A DNA stretch of 64,000 nt. It comes from Cellvibrio sp. KY-GH-1. Its GTDB lineage: Bacteria > Pseudomonadota > Gammaproteobacteria > Pseudomonadales > Cellvibrionaceae. The notes under the pieces are model-generated. The model had not been told where the DNA came from and ran no database searches. It was given only the letters and a program-made list of their open reading frames with translations. Positions 5,800-14,575 of this stretch are shown here, piece by piece. The DNA lies in the NCBI RefSeq assembly GCF_008806975.1, contig NZ_CP031728.1, forward strand, positions 1,302,001 through 1,366,000, read 5' to 3'. The translations under genes were made by a program, and so were the position numbers. Positions within the stretch are counted from its first letter, which is position 1. Each line of letters opens with the position of its first letter.

Positions 5800-7362
5800 A
5801 TGACTATTTTTGAAAAATATCGCAGCAGTCCGCAAGCTAATTTATGGCTGGATGAACTAATCGTGGATAATTTCGCTGGCGGCGGCGGCGCAAGCACAGG
5901 AATTGAAATGGCACTTGGCCGCCCGGTTGATATTGCAATCAATCACGATCCTGACGCAATCGCAATGCACACGATTAATCACCCACATACAAAGCACTAT
6001 TGCGAGAGCGTTTGGGATATTGATCCACGCGAAGTAACGAATGGCCAACCGGTAGGGCTTGCGTGGTTTTCTCCCGATTGCAAACACTTTTCTAAAGCGA
6101 AGGGCGCAACACCAGTCAATAAAGAAATTCGCGGACTCGCATGGGTTGCAATGCGCTGGGCTGCGACCGTGCACCCCCGCATTATCATGCTTGAAAACGT
6201 GGAAGAGTTTAAAACCTGGGGCCCCGTGATTGATGGAAAACCCTGCCCTGCGCGCAAGGGAAAAACTTTTGCGAGCTTTGTTCGTCAATTAGAGCAATTA
6301 GGCTATGAAGTAGAATGGCGAAACTTGGTCGCCAGTGACTTTGGCGCCCCGACTATTCGCAAGCGTTTTTTCCTTATCGCTCGCCGCGATGGCCTGCCAA
6401 TTATTTGGCCAATTCCAACCCACGGCAACCCAGCGCGACTGGATTTTAAAAAATCCGGCTTGAAGAAGTGGAAAACCGCTGCGGATATTATTGACTGGTC
6501 AATCCCCTGCCCGTCCATTTTTGGCCGCAAGAAGCCACTCGCGGAAAACACGCTACGCAGAATTGCGCGCGGCATTCAACGTTACGTTATCAATAATCCA
6601 AAGCCGTTCATTGTGCGAATTGGCCAGCAAGGATTTGGCGGAGACGGAATGCAGTATGGTACAGACCAGCCATTAACGACGATCACCACCAAGGCAGAAC
6701 ATTGCCTAGTGATGCCACATATCACGAAATATTACGGTGCGAAATCCGAAACAGAGGCGCGCGGCAGTGCATTAGCCGAACCAATTGCAACCCAAACCAC
6801 TGAGAACCGCTTTGGTCTCGTTTGCGCATTTTTGGCCAAACACTTCGGTGGAAATTACACGGGCCCCGGATCATCAACAGATGAGCCACTGCACACAGTA
6901 ACTGCCGTTGATCACAATGCACTGGTAACAACAAACCTTATTCACCTGCGCAACAACTGCGACGGCAGAAGCGTAGAAGATCCATTGCCAACCCTCACCG
7001 CTGGTGGCGGTCACGTAGGCGAAGTACGCGCATTTTTAATCAAGTACTACGGCAATGAAAAAGAAGGAGTTAGCCTTCGCGAGCCACTCCACACAGTGAC
7101 CGCACAAGATCGATTTGGACTAGTGACAGTCCGGGGAGAGCAATACCAAATTGTCGATATCGGCATGCGGATGCTGGAGCCGCACGAATTATTTGCCGCG
7201 CAAGGATTCCCTAGCGATTACATTATTGATCGCGACGCAACCGGGACTCCAATACCAAAATACAAACAAGTTGCTAGGTGCGGCAACAGCGTGTGTCCAG
7301 CACTTTCCGAAGCCCTTGTGCGAGCAAACTTCAACGCACAAGCCAACAGGAAAGCAGCGTGA
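5800..7362 (+). CDS. phage-type C5-cytosine DNA methyltransferase
   Basis: A 520-aa protein that should transfer a methyl group from SAM to C5 of cytosine. Visible motifs are I (FAGGGGASTGIE), II (NHDPDAIAMH), IV with the catalytic Cys (WFSPDCKHFSKAKG), VI (MLENVEEF), VIII (TIRKRFFLIARR) and X (ARCGNSVCPALSEAL). Motif IV has SPDC in place of the usual PPC, a variant found in phage enzymes. The region between motifs VIII and X holds several diverged tandem repeats built on PL.T.T...FGLV...FL.KYYG, occupying the place of the target-recognition domain. No restriction gene is adjacent, so it is probably an orphan that protects the element from host restriction or regulates it. Good GGGGA before ATG 5800. 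Confidence 0.88.
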   Translation: MTIFEKYRSSPQANLWLDELIVDNFAGGGGASTGIEMALGRPVDIAINHDPDAIAMHTINHPHTKHYCESVWDIDPREVTNGQPVGLAWFSPDCKHFSKAKGATPVNKEIRGLAWVAMRWAATVHPRIIMLENVEEFKTWGPVIDGKPCPARKGKTFASFVRQLEQLGYEVEWRNLVASDFGAPTIRKRFFLIARRDGLPIIWPIPTHGNPARLDFKKSGLKKWKTAADIIDWSIPCPSIFGRKKPLAENTLRRIARGIQRYVINNPKPFIVRIGQQGFGGDGMQYGTDQPLTTITTKAEHCLVMPHITKYYGAKSETEARGSALAEPIATQTTENRFGLVCAFLAKHFGGNYTGPGSSTDEPLHTVTAVDHNALVTTNLIHLRNNCDGRSVEDPLPTLTAGGGHVGEVRAFLIKYYGNEKEGVSLREPLHTVTAQDRFGLVTVRGEQYQIVDIGMRMLEPHELFAAQGFPSDYIIDRDATGTPIPKYKQVARCGNSVCPALSEALVRANFNAQANRKAA

Positions 7363-7832
7363 TGAAATTAAAAATGTACGCCGCCTGGCACTCAATGGCA
7401 GAAGGAAAAACAACCCCAGCACCAACCAATCCGATCACAACAAATAGCGCAGCCAAACTCAGCAAATGCCAAAAGAAAATATTGGCAAGCGCAATCATAG
7501 GAGGACAATTGCAATGGATAGACTCATGGGCAGACGGAATAATCAAGACGGTAAATTTTGAACAGGCAACGCAATTACTTAATCAAAACACCGACATTCT
7601 CATTGAGGCAATTTGCGGATGGAGCTTGCACTGGGAAGTTGAATACACCTTCTATTGCAAAACCCAGCTGGGCGAGTATTACGAAAACAGCTACGCATAC
7701 ACAGAAAAAAATACATCGATCAACAAGTTGCAGGACGTTATCAACTTAAACGTGAGGGATCCTGCGCGAGAAAAACAAAACCCATTACACATCTACGACG
7801 AAGGCTGGAAAGCCACAATATTGGCTAATTAA
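7362..7832 (+). CDS. hypothetical protein coupled to methyltransferase
   Basis: A 156-aa protein starting at ATG 7362, which overlaps the methyltransferase stop (TGATG), the arrangement of translational coupling. I do not recognise the family. It has a Lys/Pro/Thr-rich N-terminal 40 residues and then a compact domain with several aromatic residues (WIDSWADGIIK, GWSLHWEVEYTFYCKTQ). No signal peptide or membrane segment is seen. Confidence 0.55.
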   Translation: MKLKMYAAWHSMAEGKTTPAPTNPITTNSAAKLSKCQKKILASAIIGGQLQWIDSWADGIIKTVNFEQATQLLNQNTDILIEAICGWSLHWEVEYTFYCKTQLGEYYENSYAYTEKNTSINKLQDVINLNVRDPAREKQNPLHIYDEGWKATILAN

Positions 7833-7842
7833 GGGCAGCAAC

Positions 7843-8106
7843 ATGAACGAAATTGACTATGAGAAATTAGCAGATGCCGTTGCACGAAAACTACAGCTAT
7901 TGCCACCAGCAGATAAAATAATATGGACAGCTAAGCAATGCGCAGAGTATTTAGGGGTAAGCGAACGGCATTACGTTGATCGACTAAGCAAGTCTCACAA
8001 CTTCCCGGCACCAATCAAGCTGCCCAGCGACAGCGGCAGAGGGCATGCACGCTGGTACGCCATTGACATCCAGGAATGGGTAGCCACTCACAAACGAGCC
8101 AGCTAA
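7843..8106 (+). CDS. AlpA/Xis-like helix-turn-helix regulator
   Basis: An 87-aa protein with an excisionase-type winged HTH: IWTAKQCAEYLGVSERHYVDRLSKSHNFPAPIKLP followed by RWYAIDIQEWVATHK, the usual AlpA/MerR-like arrangement of recognition helix, wing and C-terminal W-containing strand. Small proteins of this kind next to a tyrosine integrase commonly act as recombination directionality factors or regulators of excision. It is convergent with the integrase, with a gap of 20 nt. Start supported by AAGGG. Confidence 0.75.
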   Translation: MNEIDYEKLADAVARKLQLLPPADKIIWTAKQCAEYLGVSERHYVDRLSKSHNFPAPIKLPSDSGRGHARWYAIDIQEWVATHKRAS

Positions 8107-8126
8107 GAGAATACCTGCATCTAATA

Positions 8127-9113
8127 TCAATCCAATTGCATCGCTAATTCAGCGGCAGTTTTATTGTAATAGGTCATCAATTGCTTAATATCTTTATGCC
8201 CAGTAACACGAGCCAAATCCAATACGTTTGGAAGCTTGCCCGCAAGCCGTGTTGTACCCTCGTGCCTGGAGTCATGAAAAACCAAATCATCTATCCCAGC
8301 AAGACCTACCGCCCTGGCAAATAACGTAGTAACAGTTTTGGATGACACGCCCAATATCGCACCCCGCTCAGGCCAAGGCCGCAGACGATTCAATAGCCTG
8401 ACAGCCTCCCGACTTAAGGGAACAGTCCGCGATGTACCATTTTTGGTATCTGGCAAAAACGCAGTACGAGCCTCCAGATCCACATTATCGGCAACCAGTG
8501 AGCATATCTCACCCAGACGCATTGCTGTCTCTATGGCAAACAGGAATGCGACCGCGACCCGCTGTTGCTGCTGCCTAACCTCTGATTGCTCGCTATACCT
8601 GAGAACAACCAACAACGCCTCTATCTCTTTATCAAAAATACGCCGATCGCGATGAGGCGGATTCTTTGGCCGCTTCAAATCAGTCATTGGATTATGATCC
8701 ATTAATCGCCACCGCCGCGCCTGGGTTAGGCAATGACTCATAAGGTTCAACTCTCTATTAACCGAGGAAGCCTGAACAGTCACAAGCCTATCATCAATAT
8801 ACTGGTCAAAATTTTCTCGCCGCAAATCAACCAAGCGAACACCAGCAATCGCAAAACGAGCAAACATCTTTAGACGCACAATCTCCCACTGCGCGCCCTT
8901 CTTCTTTTCTGAAACCTCATTGGCATAGCGTATAAAGACATCATTGAACGTTATGGTAGTATTAAAGCCATCCACCAGCTCAGCAAAATCAATTTCCGCC
9001 TGTGCAGCCCAGCTCTTAGCCTCAGCCTTTGTATCCTTGGTCTTTGATTTACGAATACCATTAACACATACTTCCGCAACCCACCGATCTCCATTTTTCC
9101 TAAAAGTCGCCAT
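8127..9113 (-). CDS. int: phage-type tyrosine integrase
   Basis: A 328-aa tyrosine recombinase that should insert and excise the element at the adjacent tRNA-Leu gene. The first 60 residues resemble the arm-binding domain (ATFRKNGDRWVAEVCVNG), then a SAM-like core-binding domain, then the catalytic domain with the first Arg in TAMRLGEICSL, the H-x2-R box in FHDSRHEGTTRLAG, the second His in VTGHKDIKQLM and the nucleophile Tyr in TYYNKT. The gene reads away from the tRNA 3' end, the common arrangement for tRNA-integrating islands. Its start is followed on the upstream side by an array of TACGTAA-like repeats. Confidence 0.92.
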   Translation of the reverse strand: MATFRKNGDRWVAEVCVNGIRKSKTKDTKAEAKSWAAQAEIDFAELVDGFNTTITFNDVFIRYANEVSEKKKGAQWEIVRLKMFARFAIAGVRLVDLRRENFDQYIDDRLVTVQASSVNRELNLMSHCLTQARRWRLMDHNPMTDLKRPKNPPHRDRRIFDKEIEALLVVLRYSEQSEVRQQQQRVAVAFLFAIETAMRLGEICSLVADNVDLEARTAFLPDTKNGTSRTVPLSREAVRLLNRLRPWPERGAILGVSSKTVTTLFARAVGLAGIDDLVFHDSRHEGTTRLAGKLPNVLDLARVTGHKDIKQLMTYYNKTAAELAMQLD

Positions 9114-9115
9114 AA

Positions 9116-9170
9116 ATACGTAAACCCATTCGTAAAAAATACGTAAGTGATACGTAAGAATATACGATTA
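9116..9170. promoter_or_regulatory. five phased TACGTAA-like repeats upstream of int
   Basis: Repeats of the form A-T-A-C-G-T-A-A start at 9116, 9128 (attcgtaaa), 9139, 9150 and 9162 (atacgatta), that is at intervals of 12, 11, 11 and 12 bp, about one helical turn. They begin 3 bp before the integrase start codon. This layout fits arm-type integrase sites, excisionase sites or an autoregulatory operator. Function is inferred from position and spacing. Confidence 0.6.
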
Positions 9171-9269
9171 AATGAGTTTAAAAGCGAGGAAGGAAAACGA
9201 CAGAAACACCATGAAACCCTTGCACCGCATGGGTTCGTGGCTATTTGAGATAAATTGAGAGGTGTAACA

Positions 9270-9300
9270 TGGTGCCCGAGGCCGGACTTGAACCGGCACG
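9270..9300. other. putative attachment site in tRNA-Leu 3' end
   Basis: The integrase gene and the whole element lie on the 3' side of the tRNA-Leu gene, which is intact. Integrases of this kind recombine within the tRNA 3' half, leaving a duplicated tRNA 3' segment at the far end. That far copy would be left of the window and is not visible here, so exact att bounds cannot be set. Confidence 0.45.
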
Positions 9301-9356
9301 ACCAAAAGATCGACAGATTTTAAATCTGTTGTGTCTACCGATTTCACCACTCGGGC
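9270..9356 (-). tRNA. tRNA-Leu (UAA)
   Basis: An 87-nt gene on the minus strand with encoded CCA. The acceptor arms gcccgag/ctcgggc pair, the anticodon stem acaga/tctgt closes a loop with TAA, there is a long variable arm typical of leucine tRNAs, and the T arm contains GGTTCAAGTCC. Its 3' end faces the integrase, so it is the likely integration site. It corresponds in position to leuZ of E. coli, which also follows pgsA and cysT. Confidence 0.95.
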
Positions 9357-9362
9357 GGAGTG

Positions 9363-9384
9363 CTTTTACGTCGGTACGTAAAAG
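9363..9384. other. inverted repeat between tRNA genes sharing the TACGTAA motif
   Basis: A perfect 9-bp stem (9363-9371 with 9376-9384) around a 4-nt loop, built from ACGTAAAAG, so it contains the same TACGTAA core as the array upstream of the integrase. It lies in the 36-bp gap between the two tRNA genes, just outside the putative att site. It may be a tRNA-processing hairpin or another recombinase-binding site. Confidence 0.4.
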
Positions 9385-9392
9385 ATAAAAAA

Positions 9393-9466
9393 TGGAGGCG
9401 CGATCCGGAGTCGAACCGGACTAGCTGGATTTGCAATCCAGAGCATAACCGCTTTGCTATCGCGCC
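9393..9466 (-). tRNA. tRNA-Cys (GCA)
   Basis: A 74-nt minus-strand gene with encoded CCA. The acceptor arms ggcgcga/tcgcgcc pair and the anticodon arm ctgga-ttGCAaa-tccag gives a GCA anticodon. It lies 36 nt upstream of tRNA-Leu and is probably cotranscribed with it, as with cysT-leuZ downstream of pgsA in E. coli. Confidence 0.95.
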
Positions 9467-9584
9467 TTTTCGAGAGGCCGCAATTCTAGCGGACTCATTT
9501 TGAAAATCCTAGTCTTTTATATAACTGAACCAAAGGTTTTTTACGGTTTGATCAAATGCCGCGCAAGTCGATTAAAAGACGTTA

Positions 9585-10136
9585 TTAATCAGGGGCTTTG
9601 GGCAACAAATAAGGCCAAGCGGCGCGCAAGTATAGAACCATCGACCAGAGTGTCAGGGCCGCTGCACCCGCAAGCGAGATGAACCCTAGCGGCATCAATA
9701 ATGGAACATCCATTAGCAACACGATAATGGCAGTCATTTGCAGCGTAGTTTTTATCTTGCCTATGTATGAAACCGCAACACTCGCACGCTGCCCCAACTC
9801 CGCCATCCACTCCCGCAACGCCGAAATGATTATCTCACGTCCAACGATAACTGCCGCAGCAACGACAAACCATACCGAATCATGGTGCAATGTCACTAAT
9901 AGCAACAGCGCAATTGCAACCATCAGTTTGTCCGCCACCGGATCAAGAAAAGCACCAAAGGGCGTGCTTTGATTGTATTTGCGTGCAACGTAACCATCCG
10001 CCCAATCAGTAATTGCAGCGACGCTAAAAATCAAGGAAGAGACAAAATGGGCCCAACCGAATGGCAGGTAAAAGACCACAACAAACAATGGGATCAGGAA
10101 TATCCGCATCAGGGTCAATTGGTTGGCAAGCGTCAT
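9585..10136 (-). CDS. pgsA: CDP-diacylglycerol--glycerol-3-phosphate 3-phosphatidyltransferase
   Basis: A 183-aa membrane enzyme making phosphatidylglycerophosphate, the committed step to phosphatidylglycerol and cardiolipin. The CDP-alcohol phosphotransferase signature D-x2-D-G-x2-A-R-x8-G-x3-D-x3-D is present (TDWADGYVARKYN...FGAFLDPVADK), with about five hydrophobic helices. The start at 10136 (MTLANQLTLMRIFL) matches the family length (E. coli 182 aa); the longer upstream frame is unlikely. It follows uvrC as in pseudomonads and enterics. Confidence 0.95.
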   Translation of the reverse strand: MTLANQLTLMRIFLIPLFVVVFYLPFGWAHFVSSLIFSVAAITDWADGYVARKYNQSTPFGAFLDPVADKLMVAIALLLLVTLHHDSVWFVVAAAVIVGREIIISALREWMAELGQRASVAVSYIGKIKTTLQMTAIIVLLMDVPLLMPLGFISLAGAAALTLWSMVLYLRAAWPYLLPKAPD

Positions 10137-10241
10137 AGGCAATTCTCTGGGCCAGATGAACAAATCAGTAAAACGAGCGCGATAATACACCAGCAAGGCG
10201 GCTTACACATCCCGCAACTTAAATGTTACGCACTAAAAATA

Positions 10242-12080
10242 TCATTCATTATGGAAAAACGCGTGGATTTCTTCCGCCAATTTCTGGCTGATACCGTTCA
10301 CGCGCACCAGATCATCCACGCTAGCCTTCTGCACTTCATGCAAGCCGCCAAAATGCCTCAATAATTCCCGCCGGCGCGTAGCGCCTATGCCTGGAATACC
10401 CTCCAAGGTTGATGTCTTACGTTTTTTATCGCGTCGCTGCTTGTGACCGGTGATGGCAAAACGATGCGACTCATCCCGAATATGCTGAATTAAATGCAAA
10501 GCAGGTGAATCACCCGGCAATACGATTTCTGCCCCGGTTCCGCCATCAAACAAGGTTTCAAAACCTGCTTTGCGTGTGGTGCCTTTGGCAACACCAACCA
10601 GCTGCACGCCCTGCACACCCAACTCACCCAACACCTCTATCGCCTTGCCTAGCTGGCCCTTACCACCATCGATTAACAGAATATCAGGTAATTTACCTTC
10701 ACCGTTCTGTATGCGTGTATAGCGACGTGTTAGCGCTTGCTCCATAGCGGCATAATCATCACCGCCGGTAATTCCTTCAATGTTGAACCGACGATAATCG
10801 GATTTGAGCGGCCCATTAGTATCAAACACTACGCAGCTTGCAACGGTTAACTCGCCGCTGCTGTGACTGATATCAAAACATTCCAAGCGCTGCGGCGTTT
10901 CATCCAGCCCCAGCGCCTCTTGCAAGGCAACAAACCTATCCAGGGAATTTTTCTTGCTGTTTACGTGGGCGATGAGATTTTGCAGTGCCGCCGTTGCCGC
11001 CATCTGCAACCATTTGGCGCGATGACTGCGTACCTGATGGTTAATAAATACTTGGCGCCCGACGGCTTGCTGCAAGGCTTCATTGATTAATTCCACCTCA
11101 TCGAGCGATTGACTTACGATAATTTCGCGCGGAATTTCACGCCCACTACTTGCCAGATAAAATTGCGGAATAAACTCAGCGAGAATTTCCGCCGGGGTTT
11201 CAGCCAGAGTTGATGATGGATAAAAACTGCGACTACCAAGAATTCGCCCCTGACGAATAAATAAAACATGTACACAAATTGCCGCTGCACGCATTTCTGC
11301 TGCAATCACATCAATATCACCATTTCCCTCTTCAATCACCTGCTGTGACTGTACGGTCCGCAACGCTGTAATTTGGTCGCGATAAGCAGCCGCCTTCTCA
11401 AACTGCAATTGTTGTGCGGCAGAATCCATTTGATCCGCAAGCTCGCTGAGTAATTTATCGCTATTACCCGTTAGAAACAGCTGGGTATGATGCAAATCGG
11501 TTTTGTAATCGTCGGGTGAAATAAATTCCACACAGGGCGCGGAACAGCGCTTGATTTGATACTGCAAGCATGGACGGGTGCGATTATTAAATACACTGTC
11601 TTCGCACTGACGCACACGAAAAGTTTTTTGCAGAAAATTCAAACTCTCTTTTACCGCCCCCACGTTGGGAAATGGCCCGAAGTAATCGCCACGTTTTTTC
11701 TTTGCTCCACGATGAAATGAAATACGCGGGTAATCTTCACCGCTGGAAATAAAAATATAGGGATAGGATTTATCGTCACGCAGCAAAATATTGTAGGGCG
11801 GACGATTGGATTTGATTAGGTTCTGTTCGAGGATTAAGGCTTCTGTCTCGCTTGCGGTGACGGTGACCTCTACCCGCGCGATCCGTGCAACCAACGCCTG
11901 GGTTTTGGGTGTTAAACCGGTTTTACGAAAATAGCTGGAAAGGCGCGCTTTTAAATTTTTAGCTTTACCCACGTACAAAATTGCACCATCACTACCAAAC
12001 ATTTGGTAGATACCTGGTTGCTGGGTGGTATTGGCGAGGAAACGAGAAGAATCAAAAAACTCAGCGCTGTCTTGCGTCAT
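10242..12080 (-). CDS. uvrC: excinuclease ABC subunit C
   Basis: A 612-aa UvrC, the nuclease that makes both incisions in nucleotide excision repair. The GIY-YIG domain for the 3' incision is at residues about 15-100 (PGIYQMFG, ILYVGKAKNLKARL), the UVR domain that contacts UvrB is around residue 200 (QLQFEKAAAYRDQI), the RNase-H-like endonuclease for the 5' incision is in the second half (ECFDISHSSGELTVASCVVF, LLIDGGKGQL) and two helix-hairpin-helix motifs close the protein (EGIPGIGATRRRELLRHFGG). Operon partner of gacA and pgsA. Confidence 0.97.
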   Translation of the reverse strand: MTQDSAEFFDSSRFLANTTQQPGIYQMFGSDGAILYVGKAKNLKARLSSYFRKTGLTPKTQALVARIARVEVTVTASETEALILEQNLIKSNRPPYNILLRDDKSYPYIFISSGEDYPRISFHRGAKKKRGDYFGPFPNVGAVKESLNFLQKTFRVRQCEDSVFNNRTRPCLQYQIKRCSAPCVEFISPDDYKTDLHHTQLFLTGNSDKLLSELADQMDSAAQQLQFEKAAAYRDQITALRTVQSQQVIEEGNGDIDVIAAEMRAAAICVHVLFIRQGRILGSRSFYPSSTLAETPAEILAEFIPQFYLASSGREIPREIIVSQSLDEVELINEALQQAVGRQVFINHQVRSHRAKWLQMAATAALQNLIAHVNSKKNSLDRFVALQEALGLDETPQRLECFDISHSSGELTVASCVVFDTNGPLKSDYRRFNIEGITGGDDYAAMEQALTRRYTRIQNGEGKLPDILLIDGGKGQLGKAIEVLGELGVQGVQLVGVAKGTTRKAGFETLFDGGTGAEIVLPGDSPALHLIQHIRDESHRFAITGHKQRRDKKRKTSTLEGIPGIGATRRRELLRHFGGLHEVQKASVDDLVRVNGISQKLAEEIHAFFHNE

Positions 12081-12113
12081 TGAAACAGGTCTGCAGAAAG
12101 AAAAAGCAGTCGT

Positions 12114-12767
12114 TTATACAACTGCTTCCGGATCGAGAAGATTGTGTTTTACTGCCAGTAAGGTCAGCTCCACATCACTATTGATATCGAGCTTTTCAAA
12201 AATACGATAGCGGTAAGAGTTAACTGTTTTAGGGCTAACACAAAAGGTGTTGGCAATATCATTCACCTTTTGACCATTGGCAATCAGCATGGCCGTTTGC
12301 AATTCACGCTGGGACAGCTTTTCAAACGGCGACTCCTGATTGTTTCCGCCAGAGAATGTCTTGAGCGCAAGCTGCTGGGCAATGCTATTGCTCATGTAGA
12401 GATCTCCGCGCGTTACTTTATTGATCGCATCGGTGATTTCAGTAAATTCAGCGCCCTTGGTGACGTAGCCAACCGCACCCGCTTGCATCAAACGAGTGGG
12501 ATAAATGTCGTCGTCACACGCAGTGACCGCAATAATTTTAATTACCGGATTCACGGTCAATAGCTTTTTGGTGGCTTCAAGGCCGCCCATCCCCGGCATT
12601 TTAACATCCATCAGGACTACATCAGGCTTTAGAATACGCGCCTTTGTGACCGCCTCTTCACCGCTCTTGGCGTCCCCAACCACTTGATAGCCGTCTATGT
12701 CGGCTAGCATACGCACTATCCCCATGCGAACTAGATCGTGATCATCGACTACGAGAATCTTTGTCAA
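12114..12767 (-). CDS. gacA: GacA/UvrY-family response regulator
   Basis: A two-component regulator that in gammaproteobacteria activates the small RNAs controlling CsrA/RsmA. Receiver domain first ([18 protein letters not shown], phosphoacceptor Asp in [13 protein letters not shown]), then a LuxR-type HTH ([43 protein letters not shown]). The TTG at 12767 has GGGGG upstream and gives exactly the GacA-like N-terminus ([10 protein letters not shown]); frames from 12797 or 12821 add an unconserved tail. The position immediately before uvrC is conserved in Pseudomonas and E. coli. Confidence 0.92.
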   Translation of the reverse strand: MTKILVVDDHDLVRMGIVRMLADIDGYQVVGDAKSGEEAVTKARILKPDVVLMDVKMPGMGGLEATKKLLTVNPVIKIIAVTACDDDIYPTRLMQAGAVGYVTKGAEFTEITDAINKVTRGDLYMSNSIAQQLALKTFSGGNNQESPFEKLSQRELQTAMLIANGQKVNDIANTFCVSPKTVNSYRYRIFEKLDINSDVELTLLAVKHNLLDPEAVV

Positions 12768-12821
12768 ACTAGCCCCCAAACCCGAAACCGGATACATGAC
12801 ACTGTTGTTATTGATGCCCAA

Positions 12822-13036
12822 CCATTCGCTGGCACATTTTTAGAGATTGTAGTGAGTGTCTGGACAAACTACCACTCTTAAATGCCCCTTTTAAGCTTGG
12901 TTAAATGCCAATAATCAGGAAGATGAACGTTTTTTATTACTTTATACAGATCGCATCCTTCAGGAATTTCGGTTATGCACCAAAATGATGAACGAAGGGA
13001 GTTTTCCGTTGCCCACAGCTTTCTGTGGCGCAGGCT
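12822..13036. other. intergenic stretch between gacA and murB
   Basis: No gene is seen here. It should contain the gacA promoter. A short hairpin (ccacag-cttt-ctgtgg, 13013-13028) lies just past the murB stop but lacks a T-run, so I do not call a terminator. Confidence 0.4.
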
Positions 13037-14059
13037 TTAGGGATAGACCCTGGGCTCCATTTCCAACTCAACACCAAACTTTTCCCAAACACTGGCAACC
13101 ACACTATCGGCCAACTCTAGGATAAATTTACCCTCAAGTTTCCCCGGATTTGTCAGTACCAGTGCTTGGTCCTGATGCACTTTCACGCCTTGCACGTCCC
13201 GCCCCCTCCAGCCGGCCTGATCAATCAACCAACCGGCAGCCAGTTTTACGTGGCTGGTATCAACCGGATAAGACACCAGCGCAGGAAAGACTGACTGTAG
13301 CTTTTCAAATTGAGCAACGGGAATGATGGGGTTCTTAAAGAAACTACCTACATTGGGAATCTGTGCCGGATCAGGCAATTTTGACTGGCGAATGGCAACA
13401 ACGGCCGCACTCACCTGCTCCGGAGTAACCTCTTCTACTGGCACGCCCGCCATAGCAGCCCGCAGTGCTGGATACTCCAGATTCAAGCGAGGCATTTTGC
13501 GCAATTTGAAGGTTACTGAAGTGATGATGTACTGATCTTTCAGCGCTTGTTTGAAAATACTATCTCGATAACCAAACTGACAACTCTCGTTCGTAAAGGT
13601 CACCATCAATCCGGATTGAATATTCAACGCATTCAACTCGGAAAATACATCTTTCAACTCAACCCCGTAAGCACCAATATTTTGGATAGGCGCAGCCCCA
13701 ACGCTCCCCGGAATGAGCGACAGATTTTCCAATCCATAAAAACCGTTATCCAGCGTGTGCTCTACCAACCCATGCCAGTTCTCACCCGCCGCCACCTTTA
13801 ACCAGACAAATTCATCATTCTCTTCAACCAGATCCATTCCGCGCATTTTCATGTGCAGAACCAAACCGGGAAAATCGTCACGCAAGACAATGTTGCTACC
13901 ACCACCTAAAACCAACAGTGGCAACTTTTCAGTTTTTGAAAATGCAATCGCTTCACGCAGATCTTCGTCACTTTGTACACTGACAAAGAAATTTGCCATC
14001 GCTGGTACAGCGAGGGTATTAAATTTCTGGATATTAAAATGCGGCAAAAAAAGTGGCAC
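13037..14059 (-). CDS. murB: UDP-N-acetylenolpyruvoylglucosamine reductase
   Basis: A 340-aa FAD enzyme that reduces enolpyruvyl-UDP-GlcNAc to UDP-MurNAc in peptidoglycan synthesis. FAD-binding pattern VLGGGSNIVLRDDF near residue 50, SLIPGSVGAAPIQNIGAYGVEL in the middle, the substrate Tyr in FGYRDSIFK (type I enzyme) and the catalytic Ser in NVGSFFKNP. The start is a GTG with AGG upstream. It is the last gene of the exbB-exbD-lpxK-kdsB-PTPase-murB run, an order also found in Pseudomonas. Confidence 0.96.
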   Translation of the reverse strand: MPLFLPHFNIQKFNTLAVPAMANFFVSVQSDEDLREAIAFSKTEKLPLLVLGGGSNIVLRDDFPGLVLHMKMRGMDLVEENDEFVWLKVAAGENWHGLVEHTLDNGFYGLENLSLIPGSVGAAPIQNIGAYGVELKDVFSELNALNIQSGLMVTFTNESCQFGYRDSIFKQALKDQYIITSVTFKLRKMPRLNLEYPALRAAMAGVPVEEVTPEQVSAAVVAIRQSKLPDPAQIPNVGSFFKNPIIPVAQFEKLQSVFPALVSYPVDTSHVKLAAGWLIDQAGWRGRDVQGVKVHQDQALVLTNPGKLEGKFILELADSVVASVWEKFGVELEMEPRVYP

Positions 14060-14099
14060 GGCAAAACCTGCAGAATTTAAAAAGTGAATTGAACGACCA

Positions 14100-14573
14100 T
14101 TAATAGAGGCGTTGCCGGATATGAGCCAACAAACCTTCAGCGGCCTCTTCTACCAAATCCAATACCAATTCAAACTCATCGCTACCACCATAATACGGAT
14201 CGGGAACTTCACGATGACTTTTATTTGAACCATAATCCAAAAACAAACCCAGATGGCCAGAATAGTGCGCCGGCTTTAGTCGCTGCAAATCGCGCAAGTT
14301 GGCATTATCCATTGCCAGCACATAATCAAATTCATCAAAATCAGCGCCACTTACCTGGCGCGCGCGCAAAACAGACAAATCATAGCCGCGTTTTTTTGCC
14401 GCCGCGACCGTACGGGAATCAGGAGCTTTACCGATATGCCAATCCCCGGTACCAGCGGAATCCACGATAATTTTTTGATCCAATTTTTCACGTTTAACCA
14501 GCTCGCGAAAAATGCCATCCGCCGTTGGCGAGCGACAAATATTACCCAAGCAGACAAATAACACCTTAGTCAT
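14100..14573 (-). CDS. low-molecular-weight protein tyrosine phosphatase
   Basis: A 157-aa LMW-PTP. The N-terminal P-loop C-x5-R-S is present (VLFVCLGNICRSPTA) and the general-acid Asp is in the C-terminal DPYYGG motif. Enzymes of this family dephosphorylate tyrosine kinases or sugar-nucleotide enzymes in envelope polysaccharide synthesis. It lies 2 nt from kdsB and next to murB in an envelope-biogenesis operon, so an envelope target is likely but not shown. Confidence 0.93.
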   Translation of the reverse strand: MTKVLFVCLGNICRSPTADGIFRELVKREKLDQKIIVDSAGTGDWHIGKAPDSRTVAAAKKRGYDLSVLRARQVSGADFDEFDYVLAMDNANLRDLQRLKPAHYSGHLGLFLDYGSNKSHREVPDPYYGGSDEFELVLDLVEEAAEGLLAHIRQRLY

Positions 14574-14575
14574 AG

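Noticed and set aside
9168..9350. Short minus-strand open frame next to the integrase
   Set aside because: It runs through the tRNA-Leu gene and has no protein features; the tRNA explains the sequence.
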